NCBI RefSeq assembly: GCF_900187065.1 | Contig: NZ_LT906483.1 | Location: forward strand, 1,984,001-2,048,000 | Direction: 5' to 3' | Origin: Mycolicibacterium thermoresistibile | GTDB lineage: Bacteria > Actinomycetota > Actinomycetes > Mycobacteriales > Mycobacteriaceae | DNA length: 64,000 nucleotides | Shown here: piece after piece, positions 53,953-63,362 of the stretch | Layout: every line of letters begins with the position of its first letter | Position numbering within the stretch: position 1 is the first letter of the stretch | The notes under the pieces: model-generated | What the model was told of the DNA's origin: nothing | What the model saw: the letters and a program-made list of their open reading frames with translations, nothing else | The model's database searches: none | Program-made: the position numbers and the translations under genes

Positions 53953-54654
53953 ATGCGAGCGGTGCTGTGGGATATGGACGGCACCCTCGTCGACTCCGAA
54001 AGACTGTGGGATCTCTCACTGCGGGAGCTCTACCGGCGGCTCGGCCGCGAGCTGCGGCCGGAGGTGCGCGCCGCCACCGTGGGCGGCGCCGCCGACACCG
54101 TCATGCGCATCGTCTACGACGACCTCGGGCTGGACCCGGATCCGGAGGCGATGGCGCGCACGGCGGATTGGTTGCACGACTACACCGGGGAACTGTTCGC
54201 CTCGGGCCTGCCGTGGTGTGCCGGGGCCCGCGAACTGCTCGACGAGCTGGCCGCGGCCGCGGTCCCGATGGCGCTGGTCACCAACACCCGCCGCACGCTG
54301 ACCGAGCAGGCGCTGCACAGCATCGGGCGGCACTACTTCGCGGTGACCGTCTGCGGCGACGAGGTGCCCAACGGCAAACCGGCGCCGGACATCTACCACC
54401 GCGCCGCCGATCTGCTCGGGGTCGCGCCGGAGGCGTGTCTGGCCGTGGAGGATTCGCCCACCGGCGCCGCCGCGGCCGAGGGCGCCGGTTGCCCGGTGCT
54501 GGTGGTGCCCAACGCGCTCGAGGTGCAGCACAGTCCACGCCGTCGGCAGATCCCGTCGCTGACCCACGTGGACGTGCCGTTGATGCGGGAGATCCACGCC
54601 GATCTGAGCGCCGCGCCGGGTCCCGGAGTGCCCGCCGGACACCGGCCGCTGTGA
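53953..54654 (+). CDS. HAD-superfamily hydrolase, phosphatase-like
   Basis: A 233-residue HAD subfamily IA enzyme with a helical cap: nucleophile motif DMDGT (7-11, D7 and D9), LVTNT in motif II, a lysine in NGKPAPDIY and acidic motif VEDSPTGAAAAEGAG. These proteins act on sugar or nucleotide phosphates. The gene lies between metH and a glucose permease gene in the orientation of both, suggesting a small-molecule phosphatase, but the substrate cannot be read from sequence. Confidence 0.88.
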   Translation: MRAVLWDMDGTLVDSERLWDLSLRELYRRLGRELRPEVRAATVGGAADTVMRIVYDDLGLDPDPEAMARTADWLHDYTGELFASGLPWCAGARELLDELAAAAVPMALVTNTRRTLTEQALHSIGRHYFAVTVCGDEVPNGKPAPDIYHRAADLLGVAPEACLAVEDSPTGAAAAEGAGCPVLVVPNALEVQHSPRRRQIPSLTHVDVPLMREIHADLSAAPGPGVPAGHRPL

Positions 54655-54697
54655 TTGAATGTGACCCTCGTCACGCGCTGTCGCGGAAGGTCGTCAC

Positions 54698-56164
54698 ATG
54701 GCCGGTCAGGGTCCCGTCGAGCAGGTAGGCGCCGGCTCGGCCGATGAGGAGTTCAGCTCCGGCCGCAGTGCGGTGCGCATCGCATCGGTGGCGGCGCTGG
54801 GCGGGCTGCTGTTCGGCTACGACAGCGCGGTGATCAACGGCGCCGTCGCCGCCATCCAGGATCAGTTCGGCATCGGTGACGCGGTGCTGGGATTCGCCGT
54901 CGCCTCGGCGCTGCTCGGCGCGGCCGTGGGTGCGGTGACCGCCGGCCGCGTCGCCGACCGGATCGGCCGGCTCGCGGTGATGAAGATCGCCGCGACGCTG
55001 TTCTTCGTCAGCGCGTTCGGCACCGGCTGGGCCGTCGACGTCTGGATGGTGGTCGTGTTCCGCATCGTCGGCGGCATCGGCGTCGGTGTGGCCTCGGTGA
55101 TCGCCCCGGCCTACATCGCCGAGACGGCGCCGCCGCACATCCGCGGGCGGCTCGGCTCGCTGCAGCAGTTGGCGATCGTCTCCGGGATCTTCCTGTCGCT
55201 GCTGATCGACGGGATCCTCGCCGCACTCGCCGGCGGTTCGCGCGAGGAACTGTGGCTGAACATGGAGGCCTGGCGCTGGATGTTCCTGATGATGGCCGTT
55301 CCGGCCGTCCTCTACGGCGCCCTGACATTCACCATCCCCGAATCGCCGCGCTATCTGGTGGCCACCCACCGGGTGCCGGAGGCGCGTCGGGTGCTCAGCC
55401 GGTTGCTGGGGGCGAAGAACCTGGAGATCACCATCAACCGGATCGAGCGGTCACTGCGTGCCGAGAAACCGCCGTCCTGGTCGGATCTGCGCAAACCGAC
55501 CGGCGGGATGTACGGCATCGTGTGGGTCGGGCTCGGGCTGTCGATCTTCCAGCAGTTCGTCGGCATCAACGTGATCTTCTACTACTCCAACGTGCTGTGG
55601 GAGGCGGTCGGGTTCGACGAGAGCCAGTCGTTCCTGATCACCGTGATCACCTCGGTCACCAACATCGTCACCACGCTGATCGCGATCGCCCTGATCGACA
55701 AGATCGGCCGAAAACCGTTGTTGCTGATCGGCTCCACCGGAATGGCCGGCACGCTGGGCGTCATGGCGGTGATCTTCGGCACCGCACCGGTGATCGACGG
55801 CCAACCGCAACTCGGTGACGTCGCCGGCCCGGTCGCTCTGGTGGCGGCGAATCTGTTCGTGGTCTCCTTCGGGATGTCGTGGGGACCGGTGGTGTGGGTG
55901 CTGCTGGGCGAGATGTTCCCGAACCGCATCCGCGCCGCCGCGCTGGGCCTGGCCGCGGCCGGGCAGTGGACGGCGAACTGGGTGATCACCGTGACCTTCC
56001 CCGGCCTGCGGGAGCACCTCGGGCCGGCGTACGGCTTCTACGCCCTGTGCGCGGTGCTGTCACTGCTGTTCGTGTGGCGGTGGGTGGCCGAGACGAAGGG
56101 CAGGACGTTGGAGGACATGCAGCCCGACGTGCCGGGTCACGATCGCGCCTCCGCACCCGGGTGA
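54698..56164 (+). CDS. glcP: MFS sugar porter, GlcP-type glucose permease
   Basis: A 488-residue major facilitator with twelve helices. Sugar-porter signatures are GRVADRIGRLAVMK (loop 2-3), GIGVGVASVIAPAYIAETAP, PESPRYLV at the end of helix 6, QQFVGINVIFYYSNVLWEAVG in helix 7 and DKIGRKPLLLIG. This matches H+/glucose permeases such as GlcP, which M. smegmatis carries near metH and hisG. The gene is absent at this place in M. tuberculosis, where a PPE gene sits instead. ATG start 54698. The symbol is by similarity and position. Confidence 0.8.
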   Translation: MAGQGPVEQVGAGSADEEFSSGRSAVRIASVAALGGLLFGYDSAVINGAVAAIQDQFGIGDAVLGFAVASALLGAAVGAVTAGRVADRIGRLAVMKIAATLFFVSAFGTGWAVDVWMVVVFRIVGGIGVGVASVIAPAYIAETAPPHIRGRLGSLQQLAIVSGIFLSLLIDGILAALAGGSREELWLNMEAWRWMFLMMAVPAVLYGALTFTIPESPRYLVATHRVPEARRVLSRLLGAKNLEITINRIERSLRAEKPPSWSDLRKPTGGMYGIVWVGLGLSIFQQFVGINVIFYYSNVLWEAVGFDESQSFLITVITSVTNIVTTLIAIALIDKIGRKPLLLIGSTGMAGTLGVMAVIFGTAPVIDGQPQLGDVAGPVALVAANLFVVSFGMSWGPVVWVLLGEMFPNRIRAAALGLAAAGQWTANWVITVTFPGLREHLGPAYGFYALCAVLSLLFVWRWVAETKGRTLEDMQPDVPGHDRASAPG

Positions 56165-56185
56165 GCGCAGCTCTTGGCGCCCGAC

Positions 56186-56467
56186 ATGGGACAATCCATC
56201 ATCGTGAAGACCTTCGATGCCTTGTTCGCCGAGCTCAGCGACAAAGCGCGGACCCGGCCGGCCGGCAGCGGCACGGTGGCTGCGCTCGACGCCGGCGTGC
56301 ATGGGATCGGTAAGAAGGTCCTCGAGGAGGCCGGTGAGGTCTGGCTGGCGGCCGAGCACGAGTCCGACGACGCGCTCGCCGAGGAGATCAGCCAACTGCT
56401 GTACTGGACGCAGGTGCTGATGATCGCGCGCGGCATCACCCTCGACGACGTCTATCGGAAGTTGTGA
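56186..56467 (+). CDS. hisE: Phosphoribosyl-ATP pyrophosphohydrolase
   Basis: HisE hydrolyses phosphoribosyl-ATP, the second step of histidine synthesis. The 93-residue helical protein has [33 protein letters not shown] and [16 protein letters not shown] with the acidic residues that bind Mg. ATG 56186 gives the typical length; an upstream in-frame TTG is unlikely. Its TGA overlaps the start of hisG. In M. tuberculosis hisE-hisG are arranged the same way, apart from the rest of the his operon. Confidence 0.95.
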   Translation: MGQSIIVKTFDALFAELSDKARTRPAGSGTVAALDAGVHGIGKKVLEEAGEVWLAAEHESDDALAEEISQLLYWTQVLMIARGITLDDVYRKL

Positions 56468-57318
56468 TGCTGCGTATCGCCATGCCCAACAAGGGCACCC
56501 TCAGTGAACCGGCGGCCGAGATCCTCGCCGAGGCCGGATACCGCCGCCGCAGCGACACCAAGGATCTGACCGTCGTGGACCCGGTCAACGAGGTCGAGTT
56601 CTTCTTCCTGCGGCCGAAGGACATCGCAATCTACGTCGGTTCGGGGGACCTGGATCTGGGCATCACCGGACGGGATCTCACCGCCGAGTCGGGGGCGCCG
56701 GTGCGTGAGCGGTTGGCGCTCGGCTTCGGTTCCTCCACGTTCCGCTACGCCGCGCCGGCCGGCCGGAAGTGGACCGTCGCAGATCTGGCCGGTAAGCGGA
56801 TCGCCACCTCGTTTCCCAATCTGGTGCGAAAAGACCTGGCGGCCCGCGGGATCGACGCCACGGTGATCCGGCTCGACGGTGCGGTGGAGATCTCGGTGCA
56901 GCTCGGTGTGGCCGACGCGATCGCCGATGTGGTGGGCTCCGGCCGCACCCTGGGCCTGCACGGGCTGGTGGCCTTCGGCGAATCGCTGTGCGACTCCGAG
57001 GCGGTGCTGATCGAGCGCATCGACGCCGACCCGTCCAATGCCGCCGCGCGGGACAAGCTGGTGGCCCGGGTGCAGGGTGTGGTGTTCGGCCAGCAGTACC
57101 TGATGCTCGACTACGACTGCCCCCGTGACGTCCTCGACGACGCGATGGCGATCACCCCCGGGCTGCAGTCGCCCACCGTGGCGCCGCTGGCCGACCCGGC
57201 CTGGGTGGCGGTGCGCGCCATGGTGCCACGCCGGGACGTCAACGCGATCATGGACGAACTCGGAGCGATCGGCGCGAAGGCGATCCTGGCCTCCGAGATC
57301 AGGTTCTGCCGCTTCTAG
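56467..57318 (+). CDS. hisG: ATP phosphoribosyltransferase (long form)
   Basis: HisG joins ATP and PRPP, the first and feedback-controlled step of histidine synthesis. The 283-residue product is of the long type: [31 protein letters not shown], the PRPP-binding loop near [20 protein letters not shown], and a C-terminal ACT-like histidine-sensing domain ([15 protein letters not shown] to RFCRF). The ATG shares one base with the hisE stop; GTG 56464 is an alternative adding one residue. A hairpin follows. Confidence 0.95.
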   Translation: MLRIAMPNKGTLSEPAAEILAEAGYRRRSDTKDLTVVDPVNEVEFFFLRPKDIAIYVGSGDLDLGITGRDLTAESGAPVRERLALGFGSSTFRYAAPAGRKWTVADLAGKRIATSFPNLVRKDLAARGIDATVIRLDGAVEISVQLGVADAIADVVGSGRTLGLHGLVAFGESLCDSEAVLIERIDADPSNAAARDKLVARVQGVVFGQQYLMLDYDCPRDVLDDAMAITPGLQSPTVAPLADPAWVAVRAMVPRRDVNAIMDELGAIGAKAILASEIRFCRF

Positions 57319-57319
57319 A

Positions 57320-57350
57320 TTCGCCGGGCCCCTACCGCCCGGTTGGCGAA
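57320..57350 (+). terminator. Hairpin after hisG
   Basis: TTCGCC-GGGC (57320-57329) pairs with GCCC and GGCGAA (57337-57350) with a small GGTT bulge, directly after the hisG stop. There is no T-run; termination is a guess from position. Confidence 0.5.
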
Positions 57351-57389
57351 CCCCGGGTGAGCGCTGCCGTGGCGTGTTAGCGTCCCGCC

Positions 57390-57872
57390 ATGACGCATGC
57401 GTTGGTGCTGCTGTCCGCCCTGCTGATCGGTGTGGTCGCCGGGCTGCGCGCGCTCACCGCCCCGGCGGTGCTGGCCTGGACGGCGATGCTGGGCTGGCTG
57501 GTCCTGGACGGCACCTGGGTGGAGTGGTTGGGCCACCCGGAGACCGTCACGGTGCTGACCATCTTCGCCGTCGGTGAACTGGTCATGGATCAGCTGCCCG
57601 GGGTCCGCAGCCGCACCGCGTCGTTGCCGTTCCTCGGCCGGCTCATCGCCGGCGGCTTCGCCGGCGCCGTGGTGGGCACCGCATGGGGCTATCCGATCGG
57701 CGGTCTGGGCGCCGGATTGATCGGCGCGGTGCTCGGCACCATCGGTGGCTATCAGGTCCGTACCAGGCTGACGACCGCCTCGGGCGGTCGGGACTGGCCG
57801 TTCGCGGTGTTGGAGGATCTGGTCGCGGTGGCCGGCGGTGTGGCGGTGGCCGCCCTGGTGGCTGGACTCTAG
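57390..57872 (+). CDS. DUF4126 membrane protein (Rv2120c-like)
   Basis: The 160-residue hydrophobic protein has four or five helices, e.g. VLLSALLIGVVAGLRALTAP at the N-terminus and GLGAGLIGAVLGTIGGYQVR later, with a short charged loop VMDQLPGVRSRT. It belongs to the DUF4126 family of small membrane proteins, function unknown. The ATG 57390 has no strong binding site. It is followed by an oxidoreductase gene after three bases. Confidence 0.78.
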   Translation: MTHALVLLSALLIGVVAGLRALTAPAVLAWTAMLGWLVLDGTWVEWLGHPETVTVLTIFAVGELVMDQLPGVRSRTASLPFLGRLIAGGFAGAVVGTAWGYPIGGLGAGLIGAVLGTIGGYQVRTRLTTASGGRDWPFAVLEDLVAVAGGVAVAALVAGL

Positions 57873-57875
57873 ATT

Positions 57876-59252
57876 GTGGATGCCGCAACGCATTTCGATG
57901 CGATGATCATCGGCGCCGGGCAGGCCGGCCCGCCGCTGGCCGGCCGGTTGGCCGACGCTGGTCAGCGGGTGGTGCTGATCGAACGCCGATTGATCGGCGG
58001 GACCTGTGTGAACTACGGCTGCATTCCCACCAAGACCCTGGTGGCCAGCGCCCACGCCGCGCATCTGGCCCGCCGCGCAGCCGACTACGGGGTCCGCACC
58101 GGCCCGGTGACGGTGGACATGGCGCGGGTCAAGGCCCGCAAGGACGCGATCATGCTCGACGATCGGCGGGGCCTGGAGTCGTGGCTGCAGGGTATGGACG
58201 GGTGCACGGTCGTCCGCGGGCATGCCCGATTCGAGGATCCGCACACCGTGCGGGTGGGCGAGCGGTTGTTGAGCGCGGACCGGATCTTTCTGAACGTCGG
58301 CGGCCGGGCGGTGGTGCCGGACCTGCCCGGGCTGGCCGACGTGGACCATCTCACCAACGTGTCGATGCTGGAATTGGACACGCTGCCGGAGCATCTGGTG
58401 ATCGTGGGCGGCGGCTACATCGCGCTGGAGTTCGCGCAGATGTACCGCCGTTTCGGCGCCCGGGTCACGGTGGTGCAGCGCGGATCCCGGCTCGCGTCGC
58501 ACGAGGACGCCGATGTGTCGGCGGCGATCCACGACATCCTCGCGGGCGAGGGCATCGATATCGTCGTGGACGCGTCCGCCATCCGGTTCGCCCGGTGTGA
58601 CGGGGGTGTCGCGGTGACGCCGGCCGACGGCGCCGAACCCGTGGTGGGCAGCCATCTGCTGATCGCGGTGGGCCGCCGGCCCAACACCGACGACCTGGCC
58701 CTGGACCGTGCCGGGGTGGCCGTCGATGAGCGCGGTCACATCGTCGTCGACGACCGGTTGCGCACCACCGCCGAACACATCTGGGCGATGGGGGACTGCA
58801 ACGGCCGCGGGGCGTTCACCCACACCGCCTACAACGATTTCGAGATCGTCGCGGCCAATCTGCTCGACGCCGATCCACGCGGGGTCGGGGACCGGGTGCG
58901 GGCCTACGCGATGTACATCGACCCGCCGTTGGGCCGGGCCGGCATGACCGAGGACGAGGTGCGCGCGTCCGGGCGCAAGGCGTTGCTGGCGAAGCGTCCG
59001 ATGTCCCGGGTGGGGCGTGCGGTGGAGAAGGGTGAGACGCAGGGTTTCATGAAGGTGCTGGTCGACGCGGACACCGCGGAGATCCTGGGTGCGGCCATCC
59101 TCGGGGTGGGCGGCGACGAGGTGGTGCACGCGATCGTCGACGTGATGGCGGCGCGGCAGCCCTACACCGCCATATCGCGCACCATGCACATCCACCCCAC
59201 GGTCAGCGAGCTGCTGCCGACGCTGTTGCAGGATCTGCAGCCGCTGCGGTGA
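57876..59252 (+). CDS. Class I pyridine nucleotide-disulfide oxidoreductase (mercuric reductase-like)
   Basis: A 458-residue flavoprotein of the glutathione/mercuric reductase fold. FAD loop IIGAGQAGPPLAGRLADAG (11-29), redox-active pair C44-VNYG-C49, NAD(P) loop IVGGGYIALEFAQMYRRFGA, the second FAD motif WAMGDCNGRGAFTH and the C-terminal dimer-site histidine in HIHPTVSELLP. It lacks the heavy-metal-binding N-terminal domain and the C-terminal Cys pair of MerA, so a role in quinone, disulfide or RclA-type copper chemistry is more likely. The last 50 bases overlap the convergent flavodoxin-type gene. Confidence 0.87.
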   Translation: MDAATHFDAMIIGAGQAGPPLAGRLADAGQRVVLIERRLIGGTCVNYGCIPTKTLVASAHAAHLARRAADYGVRTGPVTVDMARVKARKDAIMLDDRRGLESWLQGMDGCTVVRGHARFEDPHTVRVGERLLSADRIFLNVGGRAVVPDLPGLADVDHLTNVSMLELDTLPEHLVIVGGGYIALEFAQMYRRFGARVTVVQRGSRLASHEDADVSAAIHDILAGEGIDIVVDASAIRFARCDGGVAVTPADGAEPVVGSHLLIAVGRRPNTDDLALDRAGVAVDERGHIVVDDRLRTTAEHIWAMGDCNGRGAFTHTAYNDFEIVAANLLDADPRGVGDRVRAYAMYIDPPLGRAGMTEDEVRASGRKALLAKRPMSRVGRAVEKGETQGFMKVLVDADTAEILGAAILGVGGDEVVHAIVDVMAARQPYTAISRTMHIHPTVSELLPTLLQDLQPLR

Positions 59253-59841
59253 CGGCGCGGCCGGCGAGCAGCTGCGCGGTCACGGTCGCGACCCGGCGGC
59301 CCAGATGCCGGCAGGTGCGAATGTCGGCGTCGTGGACCTGCTCGGGGCCGGCGTCGACATCGGTCTGGCCGCCGGCGCCGATGAAGAACCCGAGCCGGTT
59401 CAGATCCTGTTCGCTGGCCGCCGAGCTGTTCCAGCCGGCCACCAGGCCCAGGTTGACCCAGTGCATGTGGTGCTGGGCGGCGAAGACGGCCAGCGACAGC
59501 AGCGTCTGCAGTTTGTCGCCGCTCTTGCCGCCCGAGTTGGTGAAACCGGCCGCCACCTTGTCCCGCCAGGTGCCCTCCTGACAGCGGCGGCCGGTCTGTT
59601 CGGTGAACGCCTGGAACGCCGCCGACACGTTGCCCATGTAGGTCGGCGTGCCGAAGATGATGCCGTCGGCGCCGTCGAGCACCGCCCAGCCCTGCTCCGT
59701 CAGCGCGTCGACCGGGAGCACCGTGACGTCGGCGCCGGACTCGCGGGCGCCCGCCGCGACCGCCTCGGCGAGTCGTGCGGTGTGGCCGAATCCGGAATGG
59801 TAGGCGATCGCCAATGTAGGCCGAATCCTGTTGTTTGACAT
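59203..59841 (-). CDS. Flavodoxin-fold NAD(P)H:quinone oxidoreductase-like protein
   Basis: A 212-residue WrbA-like protein: TLAIAYHSGFGHTARLAEAV is the FMN phosphate loop, DGIIFGTPTYMGNVSAAFQ and GFTNSGGKSGDKLQTL are the flavin-stacking loops. Such proteins reduce quinones by two electrons. The Ala-rich C-terminus (AAAADPATASAAAR) lies antisense to the last 17 codons of the oxidoreductase gene. The ATG overlaps the stop codon of the SRPBCC gene (TAATG), making it the third gene of the ArsR cassette. Confidence 0.85.
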   Translation of the reverse strand: MSNNRIRPTLAIAYHSGFGHTARLAEAVAAGARESGADVTVLPVDALTEQGWAVLDGADGIIFGTPTYMGNVSAAFQAFTEQTGRRCQEGTWRDKVAAGFTNSGGKSGDKLQTLLSLAVFAAQHHMHWVNLGLVAGWNSSAASEQDLNRLGFFIGAGGQTDVDAGPEQVHDADIRTCRHLGRRVATVTAQLLAGRAVTAAAADPATASAAAR

Positions 59842-60341
59842 TAGGATTCCTTTCGATAATGGTGTGCGATCCGGTCGTAGCGGGCGGACCAGTTGGGCGG
59901 GGCGGCGCCGGTCAGATGCGCCTCGAGCCGGTCGAGGTAGGCGTGTGTTCCCGGCCCGAAGCCGTAGGCGTTGTCGACGCCGAGGCCGCGGTGGGTGAAC
60001 CGCAGCAGGGTGCCGTCGCCGTCGGGGGTCAGTTCGAAGCGGACCACCCCGGGTTCGACGACCTGTTGGTTCCATTCGTGTTCGAAGACGTGCGGGGGAT
60101 CCCAGACGCGGATGCGGCCGGTCATCTTCTTCATCTCCGGGGGATAGGGCGGCCCGGTCGGGACCGTCTCGATCACGCCGCCCTCGCGGGGATCGATGGT
60201 GGTCGCGCCCATCCACTGAGTTCGCTGCACCGGATCGGTGATCGCCTGCCAGACCGCGTGTACCGGGAACGGCAGGCGGCGTTCGAAGGTCAGCACCGCC
60301 CGGTCGCCCTCGATGCTGATCCGTCCGGCGCGTTCGGTCAT
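59841..60341 (-). CDS. SRPBCC (AHSA1-type) protein
   Basis: The 166-residue protein is an activator-of-Hsp90-ATPase-like START fold: ISIEGDRAVLTFERRLPFPV then HAVWQAITDP and the C-terminal HAYLDRLEAHLTG helix. Such genes very often pair with an ArsR regulator, as here, and are thought to bind a hydrophobic ligand. Its ATG overlaps the ArsR stop (ATGA), its stop overlaps the next ATG. Ligand unknown. Confidence 0.86.
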   Translation of the reverse strand: MTERAGRISIEGDRAVLTFERRLPFPVHAVWQAITDPVQRTQWMGATTIDPREGGVIETVPTGPPYPPEMKKMTGRIRVWDPPHVFEHEWNQQVVEPGVVRFELTPDGDGTLLRFTHRGLGVDNAYGFGPGTHAYLDRLEAHLTGAAPPNWSARYDRIAHHYRKES

Positions 60342-60670
60342 CGGTCCTCCCGGTTCGTCTCGTCCCGATGGGTCTCGTGCAGGTGCCGCTCCAGGGCGTC
60401 GAGCCGGCCGGCCCAGTAGCGCCGGTACCGGTCGATCCAGGTGTCGATCGCGATCAGCCCGTCCGCGCGCAGGGCGTAGATGCGCCGCTGGGCGTCCGGC
60501 CGGACCTCGACCAACCCCACCTCGCGCAGCACCCGCAGATGCCGGGAGACCGTCGGCTGGGTCAGCCCGGGCAGGGTGGCGGCCAATTCGCCCGCGGTGC
60601 GCTCACCCTCGGTCAGGGCGTCGAGCAGAGCGCGCCGGTTCGGCTCGGCGATCGCCTCGAACACATCCAC
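60338..60670 (-). CDS. ArsR-family transcriptional regulator
   Basis: A 110-residue winged-helix repressor: MDVFEAIAEPNRRALLDALT then the recognition segment LTQPTVSRHLRVLREVGLVE and RRIYALRADGL. No CXC metal motif is present, so it is not a classical metal sensor; this subtype usually sits with AHSA1 genes. Start GTG at 60670. A perfect 14-bp palindrome lies 20 bases upstream of its start, which makes autorepression likely. Confidence 0.9.
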   Translation of the reverse strand: MDVFEAIAEPNRRALLDALTEGERTAGELAATLPGLTQPTVSRHLRVLREVGLVEVRPDAQRRIYALRADGLIAIDTWIDRYRRYWAGRLDALERHLHETHRDETNREDR

Positions 60671-60689
60671 GAATCAAAATATTACTCGT

Positions 60690-60703
60690 TATCTATATAG
60701 ATA
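60690..60703. promoter_or_regulatory. Palindromic operator of the ArsR cassette
   Basis: TATCTATATAGATA is a perfect 14-bp palindrome inside an AT-rich island (about 60672-60716) in an otherwise very GC-rich stretch, 20 bases before the ArsR GTG. Size and place fit an ArsR dimer site overlapping the promoter. Confidence 0.75.
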
Positions 60704-60753
60704 CAAGTCTAAATATGGTGGCGGTGTGAGCTGCCGGCCGAGGGGGGTGCGGA

Positions 60754-61560
60754 TCAGCCGAGCCGTTGCACCAGCAGCGTCTGCGCGCAGGTGCCGACGA
60801 ATCCCTGCCGGTCGAACACCTCGGCGGTGGTCACCCCGATCCCGTCCGGGCCGATGGAGGCGCGGGCCCGCACCGCGAAATCGTCGCCGACCGGGAGCCG
60901 GTGCAGGTGCACCGTGGTGTCGGTGTTCATGAACACGAACCGGTTCGGATCCAGTACCGCGCCGATGCCGTTGGCCGAGTCGACCACCATGGCCAGCCGC
61001 TGTAGGGGAGTCGGGTCGTCGGTGTCGACCACCCGGGCCAGGGGCGTCATCCACGCCACCGTGCCGGATTCGCCGGCGGACTCCTGCCGGCGGAAGTCGA
61101 TGGTCTCCAGGTAACCCGGCGCGCCGTGCCAGGCGTGCGGTTCACCGACCACCGGCCCCTCCTGCAACGGCGGATGTCGATCGGTGGCCACATCGGCGGT
61201 GTCGCTGACGGCCAGCAGCCAGGCCGACAGCCGCGCCACCGCCCGCCAGGAGCCGTCCGGGCGCTGTGCCTGCATCTCGGCCGTCCGCAACGAGATACGG
61301 CTGCCGGGCCGCTCGGTCCAGGCGCGGACCCGCACCGGCGCGACGGGGATGGGCCCCAGGATGTCCATCACCAGCCGGCCCACCCGCAGCCGGGGCCCGG
61401 TGGTGCCGTCCAGGGAGTCCTCGACCAGTTTGGTCAACAGCGCCAACGGCGGCGACCCGTGTTGGATCCCGGCGTCCCAGTTGCTGCCGGTGGCGCCGGT
61501 GGATTCGAGCACCTCGAACTCGCCGTCGGTGCGCAGCCGTCGGTAGTAGAACCTCGTCAC
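60754..61560 (-). CDS. Acyl-CoA thioesterase-like double hotdog protein
   Basis: The 268-residue protein starts TRFYYRRLRTDGEFEVLEST, with GPRLRVGRLVMDILGPIPVA in the first half and NTDTTVHLHRLPVGDDFAVR and VGTCAQTLLVQRL in the second, a layout seen in TesB-like thioesterases with two hotdog repeats. The exact acyl substrate is unknown. The GTG at 61560 overlaps the stop of the RecB-type gene by four bases, so the nuclease gene comes first in a two-gene message. An upstream in-frame start would run into the nuclease gene and is rejected. Confidence 0.75.
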   Translation of the reverse strand: MTRFYYRRLRTDGEFEVLESTGATGSNWDAGIQHGSPPLALLTKLVEDSLDGTTGPRLRVGRLVMDILGPIPVAPVRVRAWTERPGSRISLRTAEMQAQRPDGSWRAVARLSAWLLAVSDTADVATDRHPPLQEGPVVGEPHAWHGAPGYLETIDFRRQESAGESGTVAWMTPLARVVDTDDPTPLQRLAMVVDSANGIGAVLDPNRFVFMNTDTTVHLHRLPVGDDFAVRARASIGPDGIGVTTAEVFDRQGFVGTCAQTLLVQRLG

Positions 61561-62414
61561 GCCGCGATCTCCGCCGGCCAGCCCGGATACGGCGGGGGTG
61601 TGCCGCCGAAGACCGGGCAGTGCGCCCGGTGCACGCACCAGTCGCACAGTTTCGACGCGTTCGGCCGGAAATCGCGGTCGGCACCGGCCTTTTGGATCGC
61701 CCGCCAGATCGCCATCAGGGTGCGTTCGAACCGCAGCAGCTCGTCGTGGTCGGGGGAGTAGTCCAACAGCTGCCCGTCGGCGAGGTAGATCAGCCGCAGC
61801 CGGGCGGGCAGCACGCCGCGGGAGCGCAGCACCGCCACCGCGTAGAACTTCATCTGGAACAACGCCTTGGCCTCGGCCACGGCCCGCGCCGCCGGCGGCG
61901 CCTTGCCGGTCTTGTAGTCCACCACCCGCAGTTCGCCCGTCGGGGCGAGGTCGATGCGGTCGATGAACCCGCGCAGCAGGGTGCCGTCGGCCAGCTCGAC
62001 CTCGACGAACTCCTCACAGGCGTGCGGATCGAACCGGGTCGGATCCTCGAGCCGGTAATAGCCCGACACCAGGCTGCGGGCCTCGGCGAACAGGTCGGCG
62101 CGTTGCGGGTCGGCCCATTCGGCGGCCAGCTCGGGCTGTCTGGCCAGCACCTGCTCCCAGGCCGGCCCGATCAGCCCCAGCGCGGTGTCCCGGTCCCGTT
62201 GTGCCGCCGGCAGTGCGTAGAGCTGCTCGAGCGCGGCGTGCACCACCGAACCCCGCACCTGGGCGGGGGACGTCGGTTCGGGCAGCCGGTCGATGGCGCG
62301 GAACCGGTACAACAGCGGGCATTGTTTGAAATCAGCCGCACGCGAGGGCGACAGCGCCGGCCGGCGGACGCCGGCTCCCCCGGACGGCTGGGAGACCTCC
62401 GGCCCAGTGGACAT
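61557..62414 (-). CDS. RecB-like PD-(D/E)XK nuclease with Fe-S cluster (Rv2119-like)
   Basis: A 285-residue stand-alone Cas4/RecB-type exonuclease. LSPSRAADFKQCPLLYRFRA opens the fold with C32; nuclease core GFIDRIDLA and RVVDYKTGKAP carries the D and D-x-K residues; and C257, C260, C266 in LCDWCVHRAHCPV complete a four-cysteine [4Fe-4S] clamp as in AddB/Cas4. The AddAB-type helicase is not encoded here. No CRISPR array or Cas genes are in the window. Divergent from trmI. Confidence 0.88.
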   Translation of the reverse strand: MSTGPEVSQPSGGAGVRRPALSPSRAADFKQCPLLYRFRAIDRLPEPTSPAQVRGSVVHAALEQLYALPAAQRDRDTALGLIGPAWEQVLARQPELAAEWADPQRADLFAEARSLVSGYYRLEDPTRFDPHACEEFVEVELADGTLLRGFIDRIDLAPTGELRVVDYKTGKAPPAARAVAEAKALFQMKFYAVAVLRSRGVLPARLRLIYLADGQLLDYSPDHDELLRFERTLMAIWRAIQKAGADRDFRPNASKLCDWCVHRAHCPVFGGTPPPYPGWPAEIAA

Positions 62415-62451
62415 GGGCCCAGCCTAGAAGGCGCTGACGACAACCCGATGA

Positions 62452-63315
<864 letters not shown>

Positions 63316-63362
63316 GTGTAACTCCCAGACAGGTTGTGAACGGCGTGGTGAGCGGAAGTAGG

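Noticed and set aside
57315..59195. Long minus-strand frame (626 codons) opposite the DUF4126 and oxidoreductase genes
   Set aside because: His/Gly/Arg-rich shadow of real plus-strand genes that have clear cofactor motifs.
57876..59252. Mercuric reductase MerA proper
   Set aside because: No N-terminal metal-binding domain, no C-terminal cysteine pair and no mer genes nearby; only the general fold and the redox pair are shared.
61557..62414. Cas4 of a CRISPR system
   Set aside because: Although the Fe-S nuclease fold is similar, there is no array or other cas gene, and it occupies the conserved chromosomal position of the mycobacterial Rv2119 gene.
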